From positions 1-64,000 of the forward strand of contig CAJTVL010000008.1 of NCBI GenBank assembly GCA_910579425.1: 64,000 nt of DNA. The letters run 5' to 3'. Origin of the DNA: an uncultured Lachnospiraceae bacterium (GTDB lineage Bacteria > Bacillota > Clostridia > Lachnospirales > Lachnospiraceae). Positions within the stretch are counted from its first letter, which is position 1. Each line of letters starts with the position of its first letter. The position numbers and the translations under genes are program-made. Of this stretch, positions 51,519-61,966 are shown one piece after another. The notes beneath the pieces are model-generated. The model did no database searches. It worked only from the letters and a program-made list of their open reading frames with translations, and was not told the DNA's origin.

Positions 51519-52535
51519 ATGTCTAATATTTCATGGAAAGAACGGATGGAAAAGTTGTTAAAAGAAAAAAACTGGGATGAAAAAGATTGGCACCGGGCTC
51601 TTTCATTAAACCAGTGGGCATTAGGGAATCTGATGAATATGGATTTATCAGGAGTTGACGAGGCTGCACTTGAGCAGATTTACAATGATACAAAGAAAGC
51701 ATCCCTGGATGAGAAAATGCTTCGGTTTGAAAATCCGGTTATTATTGCGATGTGGACACACAAAGGGGGGACCGGTAAATCAACAACAGCAATTAATTTG
51801 TCCTATGAACTGGCCTCACGGAATTATAATGTATTGGCAGTGGATACGGATAGTCAATCGGATCTGACAAGCGTTCTTTATCCGGAATATCTGGAGAAGG
51901 GGGAATCAACATTCTATGACGCTTTTATGATGCGGGAAGACCTTGTTGAAGATGGTTATACCTTCCATACATCTTATCCCAATTTAGATATTGTGGTGGG
52001 CTCTGCTAAAAGTGAGGGGCTGGAAGGAAGTATGAGTACAATGGAGGAGGTTTACCGCAATAAAATTTGGAATAAATGTTTAAAAAGCATTCGTAAAGCA
52101 AATTATTATGATTTTATTATTGTGGATATGGATAAATCATCAGGCCTCATGAATAAAGCCATTTTGTCAGAAGCAGATTATGTCCTTTCGCCAATTGAAT
52201 CACCAATCTTCGCAATAAAATCGGTACCTCCAATTTTAGCGCAGATTGAAGAGGTGAAAAAGATAAACCCTAAATTAGAGTTACTAGGGTTATTGTTTAA
52301 TAAAGTGGATTTTCGGAAAAAGAGATCTTTTTCTGAATCGGCAAGTTTGGTGGAAGAACTTGCACCAGGGTATGTATTGAAAAATTTTATAAAAAATGAT
52401 TCTAATATTGACAATTCGCAAAAAGAACATATGCCATTAGGTGTATATAACAGAAATAGCATTGCTAATAAACAAATGATTGAAGTTGTAGATGAATTAA
52501 TAGAAATAATAAGAAAAGAGAAAGTAGAGGTATAA
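51519..52535 (+). CDS. parA: ParA partition ATPase
   Basis: 338 residues. The deviant Walker A K82-G-G-T-G-K87-S-T marks the ParA/MinD family, with L-A-V-D-T-D-S-Q-S-D-L-T and I-I-V-D-M-D-K-S-S downstream. An N-terminal extension of about 70 residues, with W-H-R-A-L-S-L-N-Q-W-A-L-G-N-L resembling a helix-turn-helix, marks the type Ia form that also represses its own operon. AAAGGGG precedes the ATG. Four bases separate it from parB. Confidence 0.92.
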   Translation: MSNISWKERMEKLLKEKNWDEKDWHRALSLNQWALGNLMNMDLSGVDEAALEQIYNDTKKASLDEKMLRFENPVIIAMWTHKGGTGKSTTAINLSYELASRNYNVLAVDTDSQSDLTSVLYPEYLEKGESTFYDAFMMREDLVEDGYTFHTSYPNLDIVVGSAKSEGLEGSMSTMEEVYRNKIWNKCLKSIRKANYYDFIIVDMDKSSGLMNKAILSEADYVLSPIESPIFAIKSVPPILAQIEEVKKINPKLELLGLLFNKVDFRKKRSFSESASLVEELAPGYVLKNFIKNDSNIDNSQKEHMPLGVYNRNSIANKQMIEVVDELIEIIRKEKVEV

Positions 52536-52539
52536 ATTT

Positions 52540-53487
52540 ATGGCAGGAAAAAAGGGAAGTATAAATAATGCTGATTTTCTGAGTCAAATTGCTCAGTCAT
52601 CAAGAAATTCAACGAAAGAAGTACATAGAGTATTAGCTAAAGCAAAGGAAGAAGAACTTATAGAACCCGGAAAGAAAAAAATACAATATATAGATGTTGA
52701 TATGATGGAGGATGCTCCTGAAAACTGGAACAGATATCCTAAGTTAAAGGACAGTCAGCTTGATAAATATCTTGAGCTTAAATTATCAATTTACGAAAAA
52801 GGAGTAGAGGAGCCCTGCATTTTATGGCAGCAAATTGACGATACCTATATGATTCTTGCAGGGCATAACAGAAGACAGATTTGCAAGGAAATAATTTCAG
52901 AAAATAAAGATACCAGAGGGTTTGAGGAAAGCAAATTCCGATTCTTGCCATCAATTGTGTATGGTACGGATGAGATCGATGACGCCCAGGCTCAGCAGAT
53001 CATAGATGATACAAACTTATATAGAGATTTTTCAAGATTACCCGCAAGGGTAAAAATGGAAATAATGAGAAACCGTATGGAAGTATATAAGAAGAGAAAA
53101 TATTCAAAAGGTGAAAGGATTGATCAACTGGCGAAAGAATTTGGTATTGAAAAATCGGCCATATATGAGAATTTGATGATCAGTGAGAAAATTTGTAAAC
53201 CTTTGCAGGAGCTGTATTATGAGGGAAAGCTATCGAGGAAGGCAGTTATCAGATTTAATTATTTCGCAGGTGATACTCAGGAATGGATATATGAGAACTT
53301 TAAAGATGACATTACAGAGGATAAGGTAAAGGCATTAAAAAAGAGTATGGGAAGAGAGGATATAAGAGAACTATTCCAGGGAAAGAAAAAGGAGACTAAA
53401 AAGATTTCCTTTGATATTCCGGCCGATCGAGTTGATGAGTTTAGGCGAATGTATGAACAGTGGCTGGAATCACTGCCTGAGGATTAA
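52540..53487 (+). CDS. parB: ParB centromere-binding protein
   Basis: 315 residues. The ParB nucleotide-binding motif is degenerate but visible in M-I-L-A-G-H-N-R-R-Q-I-C. It is followed by D-T-N-L-Y-R-D-F-S and a helix-turn-helix, R-I-D-Q-L-A-K-E-F-G-I-E-K-S-A-I-Y-E. The C-terminal segment is charged and helical, suiting dimerisation. It follows parA directly and the palindrome cluster lies upstream of both, the usual par layout. This is the second ParB-like protein in the window after the one at 37218. Confidence 0.88.
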   Translation: MAGKKGSINNADFLSQIAQSSRNSTKEVHRVLAKAKEEELIEPGKKKIQYIDVDMMEDAPENWNRYPKLKDSQLDKYLELKLSIYEKGVEEPCILWQQIDDTYMILAGHNRRQICKEIISENKDTRGFEESKFRFLPSIVYGTDEIDDAQAQQIIDDTNLYRDFSRLPARVKMEIMRNRMEVYKKRKYSKGERIDQLAKEFGIEKSAIYENLMISEKICKPLQELYYEGKLSRKAVIRFNYFAGDTQEWIYENFKDDITEDKVKALKKSMGREDIRELFQGKKKETKKISFDIPADRVDEFRRMYEQWLESLPED

Positions 53488-53507
53488 GTTATAATAGTAT
53501 GACGAAA

Positions 53508-53568
53508 CATAGACAGGGCTAAATCCAGATGTCCCCAAAATGGGGAAGCGGATTTGACCCTGTTTTTT
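53508..53568. terminator. Terminator between parB and the AraC gene
   Basis: ACAGGG...ATCC pairs with GGAT...CCCTGT around an inner CCCC/GGGG stem, followed by TTTTTT on the plus strand. Convergent genes on both sides. Confidence 0.75.
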
Positions 53569-53571
53569 GCT

Positions 53572-54351
53572 TCAGTGATTCTTTCGATACTCTCCCGGAG
53601 TGTATCCGAAAGTTTTACGGAACAGGCGGTTAAAGTGATTGATATTCTGAAAACCGGATTCGTAGGCGGCTTCTCTTATTGTAATGGCCTCGTTGGTCAG
53701 CAGAAAGCAAGCCTTTTGCAAGCGTGCCTGAATCAGTTCATCCATGGGGGAACAGTGAAAGTAAGTATTGTAATATTTATAAAGCTGGCTTTTCCCGAGG
53801 TTAAGGATTTTGCAGAGCTGGTCGATGCGCCAGGGATGCTCGCAGCTGTTCAGCATCTGTTCCCGGATAGACAACAGTTCGTGGAAAAGATTCGGATACG
53901 GTTCATCCGCCTCTTTCTTCTGCAGTTGTTCACGGGCGATTTGGATGAGAAGCTGATGCACATATAAATCTATGAGCGGTTCTCCATAGGCACGCTGGCG
54001 GCTTAAAAATTCATGATATATCTTTTTTAAAAGCCAGTGGATTTCTTCTGTATTATGCGGATAAAACAGGACATTCGTCTGAATATGATATTGTTCCACA
54101 ACTGTCTTATCACAGAAGAAATGGACATAGCTGTTGAAAAAACGCTCTTCAGCCTGATAGTGCTGGTAAGTCCCCGGCTCATAGAGAATACACGCACCGG
54201 GAAGGGCCTGGGCGGCAGTGTGGTCAGGAAAATGAAAGGACATTCTGGAGAGCACCAGTAAAAAGAGATAGCTGGCAGTTCCGGAAGGACGATAAATCAA
54301 TTCCCGGTCAGGATTGTGGGTATGGTAACCGCAGTATTCAATTTTGATCAT
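53572..54351 (-). CDS. AraC-family transcriptional regulator
   Basis: 259 residues. The last 95 form the AraC/XylS double helix-turn-helix: W-R-I-D-Q-L-C-K-I-L-N-L-G-K-S-Q-L-Y-K-Y, then E-A-A-Y-E-S-G-F-Q-N-I-N-H-F-N-R-L-F-R-K-T-F-G-Y-T-P (in two helices). The N-terminal 150 residues fit a cupin-type effector domain. The ATG at 54351 follows AGGAGG; the frame is open further upstream without support. Divergent from the arabinofuranosidase gene, which it probably activates in response to arabinose or an oligosaccharide. Confidence 0.88.
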   Translation of the reverse strand: MIKIEYCGYHTHNPDRELIYRPSGTASYLFLLVLSRMSFHFPDHTAAQALPGACILYEPGTYQHYQAEERFFNSYVHFFCDKTVVEQYHIQTNVLFYPHNTEEIHWLLKKIYHEFLSRQRAYGEPLIDLYVHQLLIQIAREQLQKKEADEPYPNLFHELLSIREQMLNSCEHPWRIDQLCKILNLGKSQLYKYYNTYFHCSPMDELIQARLQKACFLLTNEAITIREAAYESGFQNINHFNRLFRKTFGYTPGEYRKNH

Positions 54352-54471
54352 GGGTACAGATTCCTCCTGTTTTTCAAGGTAATCAATCGTTTGACAGCAA
54401 GGGGAGGCTTTTGCCTCTTGCAGATATAATGTAGCAGAAATGGAAGAAAAGTCAATGTTTGGAGAATATAG

Positions 54472-56043
<1,572 letters not shown>

Positions 56044-56083
56044 TATTGCCTAAGTTTGAACCAAAAGGAAAATAGAATCAAAG

Positions 56084-56132
56084 AACTGCCGTAGTCATTA
56101 ATAAAAGAAATTATGATGCGGCAGTTTTTTGT
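56084..56132 (+). terminator. Terminator after the arabinofuranosidase gene
   Basis: AACTGCCG (56084-56091) and CGGCAGTT (56119-56126) with a long AT-rich loop, then TTTTT. Confidence 0.75.
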
Positions 56133-56167
56133 TGTACAGCTGACCCATACAATGCGGTATTATTATC

Positions 56168-56200
56168 TTGAAAACATATACTTATAATGGTATAGTATAC
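56168..56200 (+). promoter_or_regulatory. virB3-like operon promoter with GTATAGTATAC operator
   Basis: TTGAAA (56168-56173), 17-bp spacer, TATAGT (56191-56196). GTATAGTATAC (56190-56200) is the reverse complement of the site upstream of parM and rep. Confidence 0.6.
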
Positions 56201-56221
56201 ATTAATGGAGGAGAGTATAAG

Positions 56222-56638
56222 ATGAACGAAACACTACCGAAGAATGCGAAATTTATCCCTGAAAATGTTATCAAAAAAGGAAAGATACTAAACATAGATT
56301 GGATAAGGTGGGCAGAAGCCGTCCTGTTTATATCACTGACAGGAGGGTTTATGTGGTCATCAGGATTTACGGTGAAAGTGAAGATGATCGTGCTTGTTGT
56401 ATTAGGCACTTCTATTGCGGCTTTTTTTCTTCATGGGATAAAAAACAGAAGCGTAACGCAGGTTATTACAGATATGATAAAAGATAAAAAATGCCGTAAA
56501 AAATACAGCCTGGCAAGTCCTGACATAAAAAATAAGAGTGAGGGGGATGAGAGCTTTGGAAAGCAATCATTATATCAAAGAATGATAAAAACTCTTAAAT
56601 ACTACATTATAAAATTTGATCAGAGATATGGGGAATAA
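56222..56638 (+). CDS. Two-helix membrane protein, VirB3/PrgI-like
   Basis: 138 residues with two membrane segments, A-V-L-F-I-S-L-T-G-G-F-M-W and M-I-V-L-V-V-L-G-T-S-I-A-A-F-F-L, near the N-terminus and a soluble basic C-terminus. Position directly before virB4 and the size match VirB3/PrgI family subunits. I chose the ATG at 56222 after GGAGGAG. In VirB3-VirB4 systems the small membrane protein anchors the ATPase to the membrane. Confidence 0.68.
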   Translation: MNETLPKNAKFIPENVIKKGKILNIDWIRWAEAVLFISLTGGFMWSSGFTVKVKMIVLVVLGTSIAAFFLHGIKNRSVTQVITDMIKDKKCRKKYSLASPDIKNKSEGDESFGKQSLYQRMIKTLKYYIIKFDQRYGE

Positions 56639-56669
56639 AGCCTTTTATTGATTCAGAAGGAGCAGCGGA

Positions 56670-59243
56670 GTGGGTAAGGAAATTGACAGAGTGATCAGTT
56701 ACGTATACGGATCGGCTAAAAAGGCAATAGGTCCGAAGAGAGTTAGCCGGCGGAAAGTAAGAAAAGCGGGAAAAGAAGTAAAGCATGGGTACGCTCAGGA
56801 TGTGCTTCCTGTTAAGGCGATAAGGAACGGGATTATTCAGACGAAAAACGGCTCCTATATAAAAATATTAGAGATTTTACCTATCAATTTTGTTGATAAA
56901 GAACCCCTGGAGCAGGCCGATATAGCAAGTATTTTTGCATCCCTTTTTCATGAGGGGCCAAGGCAGATACATATAAAGTGCATTACTGACAAAAGTAATC
57001 CGTCAAGGCTGATCTCTTACATTCATGAAAGCTGTGAAAAGGAAAAATGGCAGAGAGGAATATCGGACAGGGTAGTTGAATGCGCAAAAGATAATATCGA
57101 AAAGGCAGTAACGATCAGTGAAAACAGTTCCCTGGCAAAGAGGTACTTTGTAATATACAAATATGAGGGTAAAAGCACAGACATTAACAATATTTTTTTC
57201 GAAATGGAAACGATGCGTCAGTCAATCACAATGACATTAATGCAGGCAGGAAATGCGGTGATAGATTATGGGTACGAAAAATCCTCTTATGAAGCAGGAG
57301 AGATTTTATATTATTTTTTTAACAGACAGAGTTGCCGCAGGGAATCTTTTCAGCAAAGGATAGACAGAATTACCTATGATGCAGTTCAACTGAAAGAGTC
57401 AGGATATAGTAACATAAATAAAAAGGTTAATGATAAAGACTTGATTGCCCCAAGGGGGCTTTATTTTTCCAATTTTGAATATATCTACATGGATGGACAA
57501 TATAAAACTTATCTGGCTCTGAAAGAGAAAGGGCATCCGGCTTATGCGGTTCCCGGATGGCTGGATTCTTTCACATCCATAGGGGATGGTACAGAGGTTG
57601 ATATTTATATTGAGCGTCTTCCACACGATGTAGCCTATATGGCTATAGAGCAATATACGCGGGTAAAGATAGTATCAGGAAATGAAAAAGTCAATAATAG
57701 CACAAAACGTAAGGAGATATATAATCAGGCAAATAATAATATGGCTATCATAAATGCCCTGGAAGCAGACGAAGACCTGTTTAACGTGATGATTATACTT
57801 ACTATTTCCGCCGCTTCTGTCAGAGAACTGAAAGCTCTCAAGACAGTCGTAGTGAAACAATTATCACGAAACAGGAGGTATGTAGAGGAAGCCTATGCCA
57901 ATACAAGGGATTTCTTTCTTGCAACGACGCCTCTTATGGAGATTCCCCGCGCAATCTTTGGCCGTAACAAAAGAAATTATCTTACTTCATCACTGGAATC
58001 ACTTTATTTATTTACCTCATATGAAATGTTTGATCCCACAGGATTTATTCTGGGGGAAAACGCCAGGAACAGTAACAGCTCCCTTGTGGCTGTCAACCCA
58101 TTTAATACGGCGGTTTATCCAAATGCAAACATGGCAATATTCGGGATGTCCGGAGCGGGGAAAACCATGAGTACGCAGATTATTGCAAGGGCGATGAGGG
58201 TAGCCGGACAAAGGGTATTTTTTATATTGCCTATGAAAGCCCATGAATATTTAGCGGGCTGTAAAGCAATTGACGGATCCTATATCCAGCTGGCACCTGG
58301 ATCGAAGGATCGTATAAACATCTGTGAGATCAGGCCTGAATCCAATATAGACAGGGAAATAGTTTATGATGCAGTTTCACAAAAGGATTCTTTCTTATCA
58401 AAAAAAATCGCATTCTTGATGACCTGGCTGCAGCTTAACATGTATACAAGCCAGATGACTATGGAGGAAATCGACATAGCGGAGGTAGAACTGGCTAATC
58501 TATATTTTGACTTTGGGATCAGTGCGGATAATTCTTCAATATATGATAAGGATGGAGCCTTAAAACCGATGCCGATCATCGGCGATATCTATGACCGATT
58601 TGCAGAAAGGCCTGAGCTTGCACGTGTGAATAAAGCGATAAAGAAATATGTAACCGGCCAATGCCAAAACATGAACGGCCCGACCAATGTTGATCTGACA
58701 AATAAATTTATATGTTTTGATGTGGATGAAGCGAATATGAATAAGGAGCTGTTGGCGCCCTTTATTTTAGCGGCGATAGACTGTGCCTATAGTCTTATAC
58801 GGCAAAGCAGGGTCTATCTGGACACAATATTCCTGGATGAGACATGGCGGCTGCTTGCGCATCATGGAGCGGCGGAGTTAATTAAGGACATGGTCAAAAT
58901 AATCAGGGGTTATGGAGGAGCGGTTGTCACCATCACCCAGGATATTAATGACTATATCTCAAACCCTGCAGGCAAGGCCATCGTGGCTAATACTGCTATA
59001 AAAATGGTTATGCATCTTGAACGTCCGGAATGCCGTGCATTGGCTGAAAACCTGGGGCTAAGCGAAGAGGATATCAGGGTAATCACTCGTCTGAAAAGAG
59101 GACAGGCTATGATCATAACCGCATTAAATAAGATTGTGGTTAATATAAGGCCGTCGGAAAAAGAAGAACGTGAATTTACAACAGATCCGAATAAGCTAAA
59201 GACCATTGCAGAGGAAAAAGCCACAAATGGTGAGGGCAGATAG
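56670..59243 (+). CDS. virB4: VirB4-type conjugation ATPase
   Basis: 857 residues. Walker A is G-M-S-G-A-G-K-T at 492-499; Walker B, L-D-T-I-F-L-D-E-T-W-R, is at about 718-728; V-T-I-T-Q-D-I-N-D lies beyond. The N-terminal 450 residues form the VirB4 amino-terminal domain. It starts at GTG 56670, seven bases after AAGGAG. As the conserved energising subunit of the type IV secretion apparatus it is the best evidence that the element is conjugative. Confidence 0.92.
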   Translation: MGKEIDRVISYVYGSAKKAIGPKRVSRRKVRKAGKEVKHGYAQDVLPVKAIRNGIIQTKNGSYIKILEILPINFVDKEPLEQADIASIFASLFHEGPRQIHIKCITDKSNPSRLISYIHESCEKEKWQRGISDRVVECAKDNIEKAVTISENSSLAKRYFVIYKYEGKSTDINNIFFEMETMRQSITMTLMQAGNAVIDYGYEKSSYEAGEILYYFFNRQSCRRESFQQRIDRITYDAVQLKESGYSNINKKVNDKDLIAPRGLYFSNFEYIYMDGQYKTYLALKEKGHPAYAVPGWLDSFTSIGDGTEVDIYIERLPHDVAYMAIEQYTRVKIVSGNEKVNNSTKRKEIYNQANNNMAIINALEADEDLFNVMIILTISAASVRELKALKTVVVKQLSRNRRYVEEAYANTRDFFLATTPLMEIPRAIFGRNKRNYLTSSLESLYLFTSYEMFDPTGFILGENARNSNSSLVAVNPFNTAVYPNANMAIFGMSGAGKTMSTQIIARAMRVAGQRVFFILPMKAHEYLAGCKAIDGSYIQLAPGSKDRINICEIRPESNIDREIVYDAVSQKDSFLSKKIAFLMTWLQLNMYTSQMTMEEIDIAEVELANLYFDFGISADNSSIYDKDGALKPMPIIGDIYDRFAERPELARVNKAIKKYVTGQCQNMNGPTNVDLTNKFICFDVDEANMNKELLAPFILAAIDCAYSLIRQSRVYLDTIFLDETWRLLAHHGAAELIKDMVKIIRGYGGAVVTITQDINDYISNPAGKAIVANTAIKMVMHLERPECRALAENLGLSEEDIRVITRLKRGQAMIITALNKIVVNIRPSEKEEREFTTDPNKLKTIAEEKATNGEGR

Positions 59244-59412
59244 AAAATTATGAAAAACGGCAAAACAGAGGATAAATGAGATAATTTATCGTCCGATTAC
59301 CGTATTTAGTACAACCTTTTAACCTGGTAATCAGAATAAAAAACGGGAAAATGGAAAAACAGGCGGTAGTTGCAGGCAAAAAAACTGTATTTGACAGTAA
59401 GGAGGGAAGATT

Positions 59413-60000
59413 ATGGCTAGGCTTTCGGCAGAACAAAAGAGGATTATGGAGTTCCTGTCTAAATTTGGGTGTGTGGATATTGAGCAGTTATATATTATTA
59501 TGCGCCCACTAAATTCAGAGTTGGTGACTATTCTGATAAATATGCTGGTTAAATCGAATCATGTGGAAATCGTAGCAGGGCATTACTTAGTACTTAAGGG
59601 GCAGCCCGCAGATTACTGCAAGGATACCATACTATGCATTTGGTCAATGATGGAATTAAGCAGGGAGAGGGAGGATTATCTTAATGCGCTTGCGGCGAGC
59701 TCTCCTGCAAAAATATATTTTACATCCAAAGGCTCGAATGCCTATGAACTGATCCCCATCAATGAGGCAAAGCTGATTAATGTCAGGGCGGTACAGGATA
59801 AAATTATGGAAAGAAACCAACAATTTAACTCTATTCTTGACAGTTGGATTGTTTTTGTCTGCGACAATAAGGAAATTATATATAAAATCAAGGAGTGTAA
59901 ACTGCAATTTCCCTTTATTGTTGCCTATGTACAGCCTTCAGAACAACCGGAGGGGAGGCCAAGGATAAGGCTGCTGAAAAGTATCCCAAAATCGGGCTAA
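59413..60000 (+). CDS. Winged-helix protein of the transfer cluster, unrecognised
   Basis: 195 residues. The first 60 residues (A-E-Q-K-R-I-M-E-F-L-S-K-F-G-C-V-D-I-E-Q-L) fit a winged helix. The rest is a mixed fold ending in a basic segment (R-P-R-I-R-L-L-K). TAAGGAGG precedes the ATG. It lies 169 bases after virB4 and may be cotranscribed with it. Genes of this size occur next to virB4 on related plasmids, but I cannot name a function. Confidence 0.58.
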   Translation: MARLSAEQKRIMEFLSKFGCVDIEQLYIIMRPLNSELVTILINMLVKSNHVEIVAGHYLVLKGQPADYCKDTILCIWSMMELSREREDYLNALAASSPAKIYFTSKGSNAYELIPINEAKLINVRAVQDKIMERNQQFNSILDSWIVFVCDNKEIIYKIKECKLQFPFIVAYVQPSEQPEGRPRIRLLKSIPKSG

Positions 60001-60118
60001 ATACAGGACAAAAAAGGTGAAAAAAGGCATTCAAATAAGTGTGGCAATGGCCTGGAACAGTATCCAAAAAGGTGCAAAAAAGGCAAATGCGCCGTAAGGT
60101 GAAAAAGCATCGTTTTAT

Positions 60119-60307
60119 ATGATGGGAAAGCTTTGTAATGGGCAGATTGCCGATCTGAAAATCCAAGGTGTGGAGGACGATGGAGTAAACTGTCAAAAAC
60201 TCCGGGAAACAGGTCGGGGACTGGGTTACATTGTAGGTGCCATTTCATTGGGGAATTTTGTGATGCAAGGGGACGGTCAGGAAATGCAGTCAGGGCAGGC
60301 AAAGTAA
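60119..60307 (+). CDS. Possible small gene, doubtful
   Basis: 62 codons from ATG 60119 to 60307, with G-R-G-L-G-Y-I-V-G-A-I-S-L-G-N-F. No ribosome site is visible. In its favour the stop lies five bases before the next start, as in coupled genes. The rest of 60001-60311 shows only A/G-rich sequence. Confidence 0.3.
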   Translation: MMGKLCNGQIADLKIQGVEDDGVNCQKLRETGRGLGYIVGAISLGNFVMQGDGQEMQSGQAK

Positions 60308-60311
60308 AAGA

Positions 60312-61526
60312 ATGGAGAAAACTGTGAATGACAAGGTGAACTATAAAAAAGGATATAAAAATGAGCTCCTTCGGCTGATATATCTCTGCGGCCTGATCCC
60401 CTGCGGCAGCCTGCGGGTATTAAAAAAGGATCCGAGAATGTATCAAAGGGCGGTAAAGGTGATGGAGAAGGAAGGGATTGTCATAGTGGACAAAAAAGGG
60501 GGAGAAAGAAATATCCGTCTGCAAAACCGCAGGGAGCACAGGGGGGAATATGAGTTTTACCTCCCGGCAGGCTATGTTGAATATTACGAGAAAGTTGCGT
60601 ATCAATGTTTTGTCAAGCGGCTGTCTACCCATGGGAATACCAGAACTGCTTTAAGTGCCATCCGCAGCAGTGCTACAAAGATCTTGATGTATGCGTCGGG
60701 GGTTGACATAACGCCCGATAAGAGGGATATTAAAACCGAAATGATAAAGGACGAAGATATCATATACTATGATTCGGTTGAGATTAAGACGGCCTTTGAT
60801 TATAGAGATAAAGCTGTCGTGTCCGGGGAAGCTGTCGGCGAAGCCTCCAAAAAACTGCAAAATTCCCGTATCAGCGGGGTGCTGATCAGTCCGGGAGGAA
60901 TATATGCAGTCTACAATATCGGAAAAAACCTGATCAAATGCAGGCATTTTGGCGAGGTTAAAATGGCGACATATATCTCCCATATGGCAAGGCACAGATC
61001 GGAGACAGAAATCAGCGTAAATATGCCCAGGGAAGCGATGGTCATATCCCGGAACCCTGGATTATACACGAAGATATGCAGTAAGGAGCCTGAGGGGAAG
61101 AGGGAGGAAAGTATATCCTGTCTTGGGTTTGTTTATGACAGGCTTTATGCCGTCCCGGAAGACAGGGACGGAGTGGTGATGCTCCATATGATGAAAGAAA
61201 AAAGCTGGAGAAAAAGGATTTTTGACAGTATATTGAAGGCCAGCGAACAGGAAAACAGCAGATATGTTTCTGTGTGCTGCGACGGATATGATAAGGAAAA
61301 CGATATATATAAGCAGGTGTTTTGCGTGCCGGACTTAGTAAAGCTAAATCGGTTTGTGAAACGGGCCGGGCTGGAAAAAGCCCAGAGGACATCAGGAAAA
61401 AGCAGGTTTGTTATCTATTGCTTTACGTGCCAGGAGGCTTATGTAACCCCGATTGTGGGGAGAGAGGAGATAGCGGTAATGTCAATGTCGATCGGGTTGT
61501 TTTATGAGAAATTTTTTAAAATTTAG
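60312..61526 (+). CDS. Unrecognised 404-residue protein of the transfer/replication region
   Basis: The N-terminal 70 residues fit a winged helix (Y-K-N-E-L-L-R-L-I-Y-L-C-G-L-I-P, then A-V-K-V-M-E-K-E-G-I-V). The middle contains I-S-G-V-L-I-S-P-G-G-I-Y-A-V-Y-N, and the C-terminal part has a cysteine-containing strand region (V-S-V-C-C-D-G-Y). It may be a replication-relaxation-like or mobilisation accessory protein, given two winged-helix proteins after virB4, but the sequence gives no firm signature. A GC hairpin follows at 61579. Confidence 0.5.
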   Translation: MEKTVNDKVNYKKGYKNELLRLIYLCGLIPCGSLRVLKKDPRMYQRAVKVMEKEGIVIVDKKGGERNIRLQNRREHRGEYEFYLPAGYVEYYEKVAYQCFVKRLSTHGNTRTALSAIRSSATKILMYASGVDITPDKRDIKTEMIKDEDIIYYDSVEIKTAFDYRDKAVVSGEAVGEASKKLQNSRISGVLISPGGIYAVYNIGKNLIKCRHFGEVKMATYISHMARHRSETEISVNMPREAMVISRNPGLYTKICSKEPEGKREESISCLGFVYDRLYAVPEDRDGVVMLHMMKEKSWRKRIFDSILKASEQENSRYVSVCCDGYDKENDIYKQVFCVPDLVKLNRFVKRAGLEKAQRTSGKSRFVIYCFTCQEAYVTPIVGREEIAVMSMSIGLFYEKFFKI

Positions 61527-61576
61527 ACTTTAAGCAGAATTGCATATTTTGCTTTAATATGAAAGAATGTATAATC

Positions 61577-61600
61577 GGGGGAGGCGAGAGCCTCCCTCTT
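61577..61600 (+). terminator. Hairpin after the gene ending at 61526
   Basis: GGGAGGC-GAGA-GCCTCCC (61579-61596), followed by TCTTCATTTT. Confidence 0.6.
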
Positions 61601-61616
61601 CATTTTCCGTATTCAC

Positions 61617-61782
61617 TTCCAAATCCTTCCGTAGCGAACTCCAAATTTTCCGCGTCCGGCTCCAGATATTTCCGTACCGAACAAAGATGAAATGATCCAA
61701 AATCTTCCGCAGCGAACTCCCAATATTTCCGCAGCCATTACCATTTTATACCGCAGCGGGTTCCCATATTTTCCGTAGCGAT
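61617..61782 (+). repeat. Seven 22-bp iterons of the Rep_3 replicon
   Basis: Tandem 22-bp units near CTCCAAATATTTCCGTAGCGAA start at 61617, 61639 (21 bp), 61660, 61695, 61717, 61739 and 61761, in phase with a single 13-bp interruption (61682-61694). All lie in one orientation 185 bp upstream of rep. This is the classic layout of an iteron-controlled origin. An 8-bp inverted repeat GTTGTTAT/ATAACAAC at 61841-61864 sits between the iterons and the rep promoter and may be the initiator's operator. Confidence 0.9.
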
Positions 61783-61898
61783 CTTTGGGGAGCCGCTATT
61801 TTTCAATGCCTGTTAGACTATCCAATTAAATAAAGAATATGTTGTTATCAAATAGAATAACAACAACAAAAGTTCCGTGTGTAAGAGTTATAATTCAA

Positions 61899-61930
61899 TT
61901 GACATATATCCATAAAATAGTATACTATAC
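61899..61930 (+). promoter_or_regulatory. rep promoter with GTATACTATAC operator
   Basis: TTGACA (61899-61904), 16-bp spacer, TATACT (61921-61926) within GTATACTATAC (61920-61930). Near-identical in layout to the parM promoter at 38288. Confidence 0.75.
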
Positions 61931-61966
61931 AATTACTGTAACGGTATTAAAGTAAAGGAATACAGT

